This document shows positions 26,986 through 36,504 of a stretch of DNA of 64,000 nucleotides, piece by piece (within the stretch, counting starts at the first letter, position 1; each line of letters starts with the position of its first letter). The position numbers and the translations under genes are program-made. The notes under the pieces were generated by a model that searched no databases, was not told where the DNA came from, and saw nothing but the letters and a program-made list of their open reading frames with translations. Origin of the DNA: Plasmopara viticola (lineage: Eukaryota; Oomycota; Peronosporomycetes; Peronosporales; Peronosporaceae); assembly GCA_001695595.3 (NCBI GenBank), contig MBPM02000156.1, forward strand, positions 32,736-96,735. The letters run 5' to 3'.

Positions 26986-28761
26986 ATGAGTGATAGCACA
27001 CAATTAGCAGATTCGTTTTTATATGACTCGACGACTAGTCCTGATCCAGTTGTCAGTATCAGCAAAGACAAGCGTGTTGTAAATGTTGTTGATGACAACA
27101 ACGGTTCGTATCAATCGGGAACTGTCATCATTAATGCAACTTCACAACTAAATGGCTCAACTGGCTATGGCAGTCTTCGAGATGCATATGTAGTCGTTCC
27201 TTATGTAGTAACGGTTAAAAATACGTCTGCCTCTGCTCTTAATGGTACTCTAAATCGTTTTGCGGTAGGATTAAAGGCTGGTGTATGGAACATTTTAGAT
27301 AAATTAGCGGTTGAAATTAACGGTAAAAGTGTCATTACGAGCAATGACTATAAAAATTATTGGAACAATTTACGAGCTCAAACTGAATGGTGTGATGATG
27401 ATTTATTAAAGAACGGTGCAGACTGCTATCTTGCTCCAGATGATGTAGTTAGTCTGAATTTCCCTCAAAGTAGTAGCAATCCTACCGCTTCAACACAAGG
27501 TGATGGCTTTGTGAATAATTCAGTTAATGCTGCCACGACTGTAGCTACTGGTTTGATTCCAGAAACAACTCCAGCTCTCAATAACGGACTAATTCAGCGT
27601 CTAATTTGGAATCCACAACAAATTGGTACCTCTGATGCCACTGGAGCAACGATTACAGCAACAAACCCTCTTGGTTGGCCGACAACGCGAAGTGGCGCAA
27701 TTCTGTCTAAAATTCAGCAACAAGGTACTGGTGGATACGTTGCTGGCGTTACTACCGCAGGGGGTGTTGCTGGTACGTGGTATTATATGTTAAAGCTTCG
27801 TTTAGTTGACCTCCATCCCATCTTTAAAGAATTGGATCTTGTTGCGAACCCTCAAATCAAATTAACGATGACGTTCAATACCGGCTTTGTTGATATCACA
27901 ACTGCAACTGGTGATTTAATGAGCTTATCCTCTCTCTCCCTAAACGGTTGCTCTACGGTTCCAGTAATGGTATCAAGTGCAGCTACTGGTAATCCAAATG
28001 CAGGAAAACTGACAACAGGTGCAGCTGGGTCCCTACGAGTTGCTTTTGGTGTTATGTCTAACAACATTACACAGATCTCGACTTCTGGTCAAATCTTCCC
28101 ATTTACAACGACTCGTCTATATATTCCTTTCTACGATATCGCTAATCAAAGTCAAATTGTTGCTAAACCTGTTAAGAAAGTCAATTACCTCGATTGCTAC
28201 GCACAGTATTTCAAATCAAAAGCAGGTACTGGTCAACAAAACTCTCAGCAAAACGCTCCGTTTAGCTTTCAATTATCTTCAAGCTTAAAGAATATCAAAT
28301 ACATTGCTCTGATTCCATATAGTGAAACAAGCAGTGGTCATTTCGTAAGCGCAACGAATATTGAACAATTCCAATCCCCATTTGACAGTGCTCCATGGAC
28401 TTGTCAGCCAGGAGCAAGCATTCGCAATTTCCAAGTAATGGTTGGCAATGAAAATGTATTCAACAAAACGCATGATTACTCGTTTGAATCGTTCCAAGAC
28501 GAAGTCAAGAAGCTCGGAGCTATTAATGGAGCTCTATCGCATGAGATTAGCAACGGATTATTTGATTCCTACAAATGGGATGTTGGTCAGCGTGTTCTAA
28601 TTGCAGACTGCTCTCGATTAACGAATCCAGATGTGCCTCAATCTATCCTTGTCTCCGGCACCAATACTTGCAGTCAAGGAATGAATTGTCTAATTCTCGT
28701 TGTTTACGGTCGATCTATGTCTATTGATCGTTTAACCGGTGAAGTGGTTGAATATGAGTAG
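26986..28761 (+). CDS. Major capsid protein, copy B
   Basis: A 591-residue frame encoding the same protein as 12414-14189, with no visible amino-acid change. It shares a bidirectional TATA promoter with the divergent protease gene. Confidence 0.92.
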   Translation: MSDSTQLADSFLYDSTTSPDPVVSISKDKRVVNVVDDNNGSYQSGTVIINATSQLNGSTGYGSLRDAYVVVPYVVTVKNTSASALNGTLNRFAVGLKAGVWNILDKLAVEINGKSVITSNDYKNYWNNLRAQTEWCDDDLLKNGADCYLAPDDVVSLNFPQSSSNPTASTQGDGFVNNSVNAATTVATGLIPETTPALNNGLIQRLIWNPQQIGTSDATGATITATNPLGWPTTRSGAILSKIQQQGTGGYVAGVTTAGGVAGTWYYMLKLRLVDLHPIFKELDLVANPQIKLTMTFNTGFVDITTATGDLMSLSSLSLNGCSTVPVMVSSAATGNPNAGKLTTGAAGSLRVAFGVMSNNITQISTSGQIFPFTTTRLYIPFYDIANQSQIVAKPVKKVNYLDCYAQYFKSKAGTGQQNSQQNAPFSFQLSSSLKNIKYIALIPYSETSSGHFVSATNIEQFQSPFDSAPWTCQPGASIRNFQVMVGNENVFNKTHDYSFESFQDEVKKLGAINGALSHEISNGLFDSYKWDVGQRVLIADCSRLTNPDVPQSILVSGTNTCSQGMNCLILVVYGRSMSIDRLTGEVVEYE

Positions 28762-28856
28762 ATTGGTGTCCGTCAGCCGGCAAAAAAATCAAGTTTTTTT
28801 GTTGACATCCGAACGAAGTTCGAGCGGTCGTCAGACCGGAATCTATTGAGCTTCAC

Positions 28857-31565
28857 TCAATTATGTTTCAGCTTTGCTTTTAGAGTATTTAATTCAGCTT
28901 CTAACTGTTTAGTAAAGGCTAATAATTTTTTTATCATACAGAAGTTGATCGCTGTAATTTTACTATAATCAATGTTCATCTGATATCCTTCAATGTCATC
29001 TTCACCCACTTTCTTCAAATTTTCATTTGGTGTCATTGAGAGTAATTTTATGTATCCAGCTGCATACAAGTCTTGACTAATAAAACCAATTTTTGGAATG
29101 GTTTCATCTGACCCTTTGTATTTGTATTCATAAACGTTTAGATCATAAAATTTATCGCAATAATCAGTGTCTACTTGGTCGATAATGTCCTTGCATCTCC
29201 GATCCGATGTACAATAAATCGATGAACACTGAATCGGACCACCAAACATAGCAGCGACGCTCACCGTAACGGGGCCCAATTGACTTGTAGTGTATGCTGT
29301 TGATGTCCCAGTAGAATATAAAGAACCTCCAACATTAAATGTATTAGAAACAGTTCCACTAACATGCAAAGTAGTACTCGGTGATGTTGTTCCAACTCCT
29401 AAACGCCCATTTGTGTCAAGAATCATCTTAGTTGAGTTATTGACTCCGAATCGTAAATCATTGTTAGTCAAATTGCCCATCCAAGTCGCATTTGTACTTG
29501 TTGCGTTTGTTCCAGAGTTAATTTCAATACAAAAATCTATTGGAGACACATTGTTTGATTGCAAATCTAATACTTTCTGGTAGGAACCATCAACATAGTT
29601 TGCACTTCCAAAAGCAGTTACGGCAGCAGCAGCTATAGCATTAACTGCTAATGCTCCAGTTGATAACATTCTACATGTTTCTGATACATTGTTTGTAGCA
29701 GATTGTGTTAAAAATACTAGGTCTCCAGCAGCTGCAGCAGTACGTTGAGATAAAATTACACCATGAGGCATACCATCTACATTACTATTTCTAAATGCAA
29801 TCGCAGCTGAGATGTACTGTCCATTTGTATTTACTGTTGATAAGATATTTAAGCCATAATTACTTGCATTAGTAGTGCCGGTAGGTTGGGTAGCATCTGA
29901 TGATGTAAAATTAACTTTACCAACATTCGTTAAATTTCTACTTGCATCTAATACTAATGCTTTTGAAGCTTCTGCTGTTCCTGGGCCCGTAGTTAAATCT
30001 AGGTAGTTAAGCTCTGTTGCATTTGATGTAATTAATGTACCACCAAGCTTTTATCCAACAGTAGCTGCATTATGATTTAAAATATCAATATTACCAACAG
30101 GATCACATTGCAATCGTCTTGTATTGTTTGAATTTAAGAAGAAACTATGGTTTGTAAAAGAACCAATATCTTGAGCACCACCACTATTTTGAATGGTTAA
30201 GCGAAAGGTACTCGTTGATGTTGTATTACTGATTGATAGTGGAGTAGTACCATTTGTAATTGTCAATGACGTAGGTAGCGTTAAATTTCCTGTAGATGTA
30301 ATATTAGGTTGAGCTGCTGTTTGTAAAGTTCCTGTAATAGAAGTAGCGCTTAATGATGAGATACCAGATACTGCACCTGATGAACTAATTGTCATTCTTC
30401 CTGTATTACTTGTTTGAAAGACTAAATTGTTTGCCGTAGATGTTCCAAAATAAGCATCCCCATTGTTAAAATGAAACAGAGCACATGTTGAAGTACCATT
30501 TATAGATCTAAACGATTGCCCATTAGCAGTTAAAGTAGCGGTTACTAATCCTGCCGTATTCAATGATGTTAAAGTTCCAATCGATGTAATATTTGGTTGT
30601 GCTGCTGTTTGAAGTGTCCCAGTAATTGATGTAGCCGTAAGAGTCGCTAAAGTTCCAATCGAGGTAATATTGGGCTGAGCAGCTGTTTGAAGCGTTCCAG
30701 TAATTGCTGTAGCTGTAAGAGTCGCTAAAGTTCCAAGCGATGTAATATTTGGCTGAGCAGCGGTTTGAAGCGTTCCATATAACGTTGAAGCGGATATATT
30801 CGTAGCTGTCAATGTGTTATTAACAGCTACATTTCCATTCGTTAAAATTGACATTTGCACTGATGCATTATTCGTGGCAAAAGTTAGCGGATGATTGCTA
30901 AATGTTTGAAGACAACATTGAGTCCCATCAAACCACTGCTGATATAGAACTGTTCCATCACTAATTTGATATAGCGCATTTGTCAAAGCGGTTGATCCAA
31001 TGATATCTAATTGCTTAGCAGGAGCAGTATTATTAATGCCAACTAAACCTGTGGATCCTATCGTTATTTTTCTATTTCCATTTGTTCTCAAATGAAACTT
31101 ATTCGCTGTTGTACTGCCAAATGTCTGATCTCCAGATACAGAATCAACAGATAATGAGCATGTGCTGCTCGATAGGGAGTTATTACAAGTTATAGGAGTA
31201 GATCCACTAATATTCAGTGTTGATGATAGTGTTCCAAGCGAGGTGATATTTGGTTGAGCTGCAGTTTGAAGGGTACCAGTTAACTGCGACGCTGAGAGAC
31301 TATTAATGTTAGTGATGTCTCTATTTGAATCAACAGCAATCAATTTACCAGCAGAAGCAATTCCTGGTGTAATACCCGACAGCACACTCAAATCAATCAT
31401 TGTTCCATTTTGATAGATATTTCCTGTAATGTACAAATCCGAAGTGTAATTTACACCGTTTCGCTTGTTATATCGCAAATCTCCAACACTAATAGTTAGA
31501 TAGCCAAAGGAGCCAATGTAGTCTAATGGATTGTACAACGATGATATATAACTCGAAGGAAGCAT
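28857..31565 (-). pseudogene. Fiber protein with S74 domain, copy B, nonsense-mutated
   Basis: Counterpart of 9582-12290. A T-to-A change turns codon 505 (Leu, TTA) into TAA at 30051-30053, separating the repeat shaft from the S74 chaperone. A few other substitutions are present (Asp to Asn in the STGDL unit; Asn to Ile with two base changes near 29812). Without the chaperone the shaft should not mature. Confidence 0.88.
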
Positions 31566-31611
31566 ATTTTTATTCTATTATATATATACCAACAGATTTT
31601 AGCTTTTCAAG

Positions 31612-32280
31612 ATGAGTTCAATTCCTGATTTTGGTGGGATGCTCCCAAAGGAGTTTAAAAAGAAATCGTTTGGAGTAAATGAAAAGCTTGGTATTCAGAA
31701 GCTCTTCCGAATGATAGTTTTAGGCCCAAGCTTCTCTGGTAAATCAAATCTAGCTTTCCATATACTTAAAGAGTCTCCACACGTCTATAGTCACTTACAT
31801 ATTATAGCTCGCAACCCTGATCAAGAGTTATACGATTACATCAAAGAGAAACTACAAGGGTTTGTAACGTTTTATGATCCAGATGCTCCTCCAAGTGTTG
31901 ATGCTATCAAAGAGATTCCAAATGCTTTACAACTTGTTATTATTGATGATTATTCCAACGATAAGAAGCTTCAGAGAGATTTATTTAGTCATTTCTTTAC
32001 TCGAGGAAGACACAAAGGACTTTCAACAATTTTCATAGCTCATAGTTATTTTGGTACTGATAAAATGATCCGATTGAATTCTGAATACATAGCTATTCTA
32101 AAAGCAAATTCAAAACGCGATCTCCAGCTAATTTTGAAAGATTTTAATCTACCCGGAGTAAGTGAAGATGATATCTATAGGTATTACAAACAAGCAACAT
32201 CTGAAAAGGGACAGATGTTGTTTATAGACTCTGTCAAGCAACAAATTCGGAAGAACTTTAAAGGTGAAGTTTTTAATTAA
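31612..32280 (+). CDS. FtsK/HerA-type packaging ATPase, copy B
   Basis: Intact 222-residue counterpart of 8867-9535, with Walker A GPSFSGKS and Walker B LVIIDD. One residue differs (Gly instead of Ala at 148). Confidence 0.92.
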   Translation: MSSIPDFGGMLPKEFKKKSFGVNEKLGIQKLFRMIVLGPSFSGKSNLAFHILKESPHVYSHLHIIARNPDQELYDYIKEKLQGFVTFYDPDAPPSVDAIKEIPNALQLVIIDDYSNDKKLQRDLFSHFFTRGRHKGLSTIFIAHSYFGTDKMIRLNSEYIAILKANSKRDLQLILKDFNLPGVSEDDIYRYYKQATSEKGQMLFIDSVKQQIRKNFKGEVFN

Positions 32281-32341
32281 AAATCTTTGCTCCAATATAC
32301 TGGTGCGAAAAGCTTTGCTTTAATATAGAGTGGAAACAATT

Positions 32342-33214
32342 ATGACGAGCACTATCATTTTTAATCGTAATAACATTGTTTCCAATGGCTTGAATAATAC
32401 ATTTAGATTCAACTTTACTGGATCAAGCGTGAATTTCAAAAATCAAGAAATTGCTTTATCGAGCCTGCAAATGTACAATTCGCAATTCAATATTAACGGG
32501 AGTTTGTATAGCAACAACACGTTTAGCGTTTTAGTTCCAACCGCAGCAACCTATCAAACGGTTTCCATTACGCTTCCAAATGGATACTATTCGTATGAAG
32601 ATATATCAAACTACATCGAGTCTCAGTTAGTTAGTATCGGTGCATACTTGATTGATTCTCAAGGTAATAACGTTGTGTATATCGCTCTGAGAGAAAACGC
32701 AACATACTATTCATGCGAAATTACTTGCTTAGCAACACCAACTTCTGTCCCAAGTGGATATTCACGTCCATCGACTGGTTTATACTCATTAAGCGGAACT
32801 GGATTACCAACCACTACTAATACTCCTCGAGTCACTGTTTCAAACAACGGATTTTCAAATGTGATTGGATTCAGTCCAGCAACGTACCCATCAAGCATTC
32901 AAACAACAAATCAAGTACTTTTGAGCAATATCTCTCCACAAGTTAATCCCGTCAGCAGTTATTTAATTCGTTGTAATCTCATTAACAATCGGGTTAGCAC
33001 ACCGCCTGATATTCTGACTTCGTTTAGTCCTCAAGGGACATCAATTGGTCAGTTGATCTCAATTCAGCCACCTGAATATCAGTGGCTTTCGATTAACGAT
33101 GGAGCATACAGCAATATTACTCTGAGTATCGTTGATCAAGACTTTAATAATGTTAAATTTGAAGACTCCAATTCATTGATAATGCTATTAATTCGTGATA
33201 GAAAGGCTCCATAG
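32342..33214 (+). CDS. Minor capsid (penton-like) protein, copy B
   Basis: Intact 290-residue counterpart of 7933-8805, preceded by the GCTTTAATATAGAG box. The start is the ATG at 32342 rather than the in-frame GTG 12 bp earlier. Confidence 0.8.
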   Translation: MTSTIIFNRNNIVSNGLNNTFRFNFTGSSVNFKNQEIALSSLQMYNSQFNINGSLYSNNTFSVLVPTAATYQTVSITLPNGYYSYEDISNYIESQLVSIGAYLIDSQGNNVVYIALRENATYYSCEITCLATPTSVPSGYSRPSTGLYSLSGTGLPTTTNTPRVTVSNNGFSNVIGFSPATYPSSIQTTNQVLLSNISPQVNPVSSYLIRCNLINNRVSTPPDILTSFSPQGTSIGQLISIQPPEYQWLSINDGAYSNITLSIVDQDFNNVKFEDSNSLIMLLIRDRKAP

Positions 33215-33287
33215 GAGCCCAAGTTATTTTCAATAACTAAAACAATAATTGTAATATTATATAGAGCTGTGCTTAGAGAACTTCAAA

Positions 33288-34881
33288 ATGTTTCCGAATT
33301 TTAAATCTCTCCGTGATCGAAAAAATAAATTGAAGCAACTCGCTGAAGAGAACAGTGAGGAGCTTCAATTAGCACGCATTAAGAATGATCGATACAAACT
33401 TACGCAATGGGCTACTGATCTGGATAAAACTATAGATACTTCGACACTTCAACAATTGCTAAAGAAAGTAGCGCCTTCAATAACTACCGGACCTCAAGCT
33501 ACTCCAAAAATGACAACGGTGGGAATACAAGCAACACCTTCAATGACTACTACAGGAATGCAAGCATCACCGACTATGACTACAACAGGAATGCAAGCAA
33601 CACCGACCATGACTACAGTGAACAGTCAGTACGATTTAAATGACATTGGAGATGAAGAAGATTCGTTGAGTGATATTGATGACTCGCAGAGTACATACGA
33701 CTTTGGAACGCAAGTTGAAGCGAATGATTTCAACTTTCAAAAGAATGCCCGAGACAAAATACTTGATCAATACACTATCAACCCAACTATTATCAAAAGA
33801 AAGGTCAATCCAATTCTAAATTCTGGCACTCCAGATAAAAACGTATACATCGGAACAGACGGCAAACTATTTAATGTGAATAATGGTAAGTTAGCAAATA
33901 AACCACTAAATAACTATGATTGGGTTGCAACGTATGATTACATATTGAATCTTATTGACATTGAGACAAAAGATACTGCTATTGGCTCGTCGCATCAGTT
34001 TGGATTCAACCTTGAGTAAAGATCAAACTGCAATAAACTGAAAGTGGTGATTGATGTACGAAAAGCGGGGAGGCGCATATGAAATGCTTCGTGATATTTT
34101 GATGAACAATTCCTTTCCAGAAGGTACTAGATTACCGATTCCATATAAGAAGGGAAGAAACCAACAAGGTGGCTATATTCCAGTAAATGGAGGTTATCGA
34201 GTGAAATTAATGGACGGAAACTTAAAAGTTTTTGATGGTGATCGAGTGAAAACCAACAGAGAAGTCTCATGGGAAGCGACACTTGATATGTACATCAAAT
34301 TTTTGAAGCAAAATAACATCTCATTCAAGCAATCACCGATGTTTAAAAATCCTGAGTCAAATACATTCGCAAACAGTATTACTAATATTCAACCAGTAGA
34401 TCCAAATGAAAAGGTTATATCAGATGGTAATAATCAAGTGAAAGATATTCTTATCAGATTATACAATGACAACCCTTGGTTAGCAGATGAGAAGGTATTT
34501 CTTGAAGGACCAAAGATAGGTAAGAAAACATATTACCTTGGTGAATACGCAGCAATCATGAGTAAGAAACAGAAGGAAATCAGTCCGTCTATCAAGAGTC
34601 GTATTGATAAAAATGCAAACTGGCTTGGAGCGCTAAACTACATTGTTGATAAATATGGTGACCGTCTTGTATCGGAGGATATTACACTAAAGTCAGTCAA
34701 TCCAAACCGATTTCAAAGAGCCCTCTCGATTGACTCGATGAGTGGTTTTGGTGTTGCAGGCGTTAAAGGACGTCGAAGCATTCTAAAACATGAATTCGAT
34801 AAACTTCAAGGTGCTCGTGGTTTAGGTAATGATAATCGTCGTTTGGAAAGAGAATTAAAATTGATTCGGCGAGCTTTTTGA
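33288..34881 (+). pseudogene. Repeat-module protein (513 aa), copy B, interrupted by a 58-bp insertion
   Basis: Counterpart of 6318-7859. At codon 244 six bases are replaced by 58 unrelated bases (34017-34074) that start with an in-frame TAA, a net gain of 52 bp. Both halves are otherwise unchanged; one Lys-to-Asn change occurs near the C-terminus. Confidence 0.88.
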
Positions 34882-34982
34882 TTGACTTTAATATACCGGG
34901 ACGGATTAGCAAGCTAAGAGATCTTGATCTCGTGCTTGCGCCCTTCGATCTTCGATCTAAAACAAAAGCTTCGCTTTAATAT

Positions 34983-35210
34983 ATGATGCATTCGAAAATT
35001 ATTAAAGTGCGATATCCAAACCTTAGAGGTAACTCAATTAAATCAGCTGCTCATACTAATCAAGAAAGATTACTAAAAACACTAAATCATTTAATGATCA
35101 AAGAGAGTACTAACGGTTCGAGTAAAGAGAAAACTATGATGAAAGGATCAGGAATTGAAGGTTCGAGGGCTTCCACTAAAAATAAAAAACCCAAGACATT
35201 TGCATTGTAG
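34983..35210 (+). CDS. Small basic protein (75 aa), copy B
   Basis: Identical counterpart of 5989-6216, with the same TTTAATATATGATG start context. Confidence 0.6.
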   Translation: MMHSKIIKVRYPNLRGNSIKSAAHTNQERLLKTLNHLMIKESTNGSSKEKTMMKGSGIEGSRASTKNKKPKTFAL

Positions 35211-35263
35211 AGCTGAACATTTATTTAATTTTTTGAAATGAAATATACATATTTTATGCAAAT

Positions 35264-35795
35264 ATGAACTCTTACGTTTCGGTCAGTTGTGACGAGTTAA
35301 CAGATGCTCAAAAAAAGAAGTTTCTAAAGACATTGAAAGTATCGTTCACTGCTTCTCAGATTAAAGGCTCTTCAAAGAAGTTAGCCCTTCATCCAGAAAA
35401 CGCGAAAAAATGGAAAAAGGCTGCTCAAGCTGGGAAAGGAGTATCAATTGTGTTTTCACCAGGTGAAATTGCTGCATCGCTAAATATGGATGGAGATGCT
35501 CTTACGGGCTCTGGATGGAGGGTCGCTATGGAGTTGGATCAAAGATAAAGCATGGCCTTGGTTGAAAGAGAATGTTTGGCCTGTAGTTAAACCATTAGTG
35601 TCTGGTGTTGTTGATCAAGGCGCTCAAGCGCTTGGAGCCTATACTGGGCAGCCTGGTTTAGTAAACGCTGTTCGTGGTGAGGTAAAGAATTTAACTGGTG
35701 TTGGTATGCCAAAAAAAGGATCCCCTGAGATGAAAGCTAAGATGGCTAAACTACGCTCAATGCGAAAGACTGGAGGATCTTTCAGATTGTCATAA
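35264..35795 (+). pseudogene. Probable minor virion protein, copy B, frameshifted
   Basis: Counterpart of 5385-5921. A 5-bp deletion near 35513 (in the Gly/Ser stretch before the Trp-rich segment) shifts the frame. A 14-bp deletion between tgaaat repeats just upstream (near 35239) removed part of the leader. Confidence 0.85.
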
Positions 35796-36200
35796 ATCAC
35801 CAGTATCTACTTGTGTAGGGATGACATAAGTCATTTCTTTCATATAGAAGTTTTCTATATTTTTTTCGATTTCATCAAACGGAACATTGAAGACATCCTC
35901 TAAGCGAGATTGGTACCGTCTATCAGCAATTAGATACTTGAATTTCATATACGGATTTATTTGAATCAATTGATGCTTGATGAGGTCGAATTCGTTGATC
36001 GTGTTAATCTGACGTTTATATATTTGGAGTTCCTTGTTTTTCTCAGCGAGTATTCTATTCTTCTTATGAATAATAGATAGTTCCTTCTTATACATTTGTA
36101 TTTGAATGATGTTATGGTGTTGAGTGCAGTAATCACCCTTTTTTGCTTCTCTGGTGCATTGTGTTTGTTTTTTGGTGATGTATTTACACATCTTCTTCAT
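35790..36200 (-). CDS. Small zinc-motif protein, copy B
   Basis: Intact 136-residue counterpart of 4980-5390 with C5, C15, C25 and H28. It now lacks its upstream partner gene and promoter, so its expression is uncertain. Confidence 0.7.
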   Translation of the reverse strand: MKKMCKYITKKQTQCTREAKKGDYCTQHHNIIQIQMYKKELSIIHKKNRILAEKNKELQIYKRQINTINEFDLIKHQLIQINPYMKFKYLIADRRYQSRLEDVFNVPFDEIEKNIENFYMKEMTYVIPTQVDTGDL

Positions 36201-36275
36201 CTATATTTAGACCAATATTGTTTCTCCACTGTTGACATTCTGTTCTTGTTAACCAATCTGAGATTGTCTTGTGGC
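36197..36275 (-). pseudogene. Integrase chromodomain remnant at the palindrome edge
   Basis: The last 26 codons of the integrase, starting inside the chromodomain just after NTWE and running to the stop. The homology to copy A ends at 36275. Confidence 0.9.
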
Positions 36276-36504
36276 GCGTAAAACCTTAAAGGCCTTTACT
36301 ATAGGTGGATCACTTTTGGTTTATATTCTATAAATTAATAATCACTAAATAGGCATTGTGCAAATTATTGAAGGATGGGATGGGGCTCCGTTTTCGACTA
36401 TGTCAGTACCTCCAGCATACTATATGTAAGGACAACAAATTTAAACCAATCGACGGTGTTTTCTGGACAAAGGGAAACAGCAATCTTGTCTCCCGCTTGT
36501 TTTG
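36276..36504 (+). promoter_or_regulatory. BRR2 upstream region abutting the palindrome breakpoint
   Basis: Single-copy sequence, 229 bp, between the palindrome end and the BRR2 ATG. It presumably holds the promoter. I see no clear TATA box or other element that I would defend. Confidence 0.35.

Larger units (their letters stand above)
20644..36275. repeat. Right arm of the large palindrome
   Basis: Inverted copy of 4905-20534. It ends abruptly at 36275, after gtcttgtggc, where single-copy sequence leading to the BRR2 gene begins. The arms are 15,630 and 15,632 bp long. Confidence 0.95.
23008..36275 (-). mobile_element. Polinton/Maverick element, truncated inverted copy B
   Basis: Begins with the same terminal repeat as copy A directly after gatgtc (23002-23007, the complement of the target hexamer). 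It continues through all genes to the integrase chromodomain and stops at 36275. It lacks the polymerase, most of the integrase and the other terminal repeat, so it cannot transpose on its own. Four genes are broken. MCP, penton, protease, ATPase, zinc-motif and three small genes remain open. Confidence 0.95.

Noticed and set aside
4905..36275. Palindrome as a pure assembly artefact
   Set aside because: The arms differ by defined lesions and the right arm joins unique BRR2 flank, which favours two real loci. It is not excluded, and long reads are needed.
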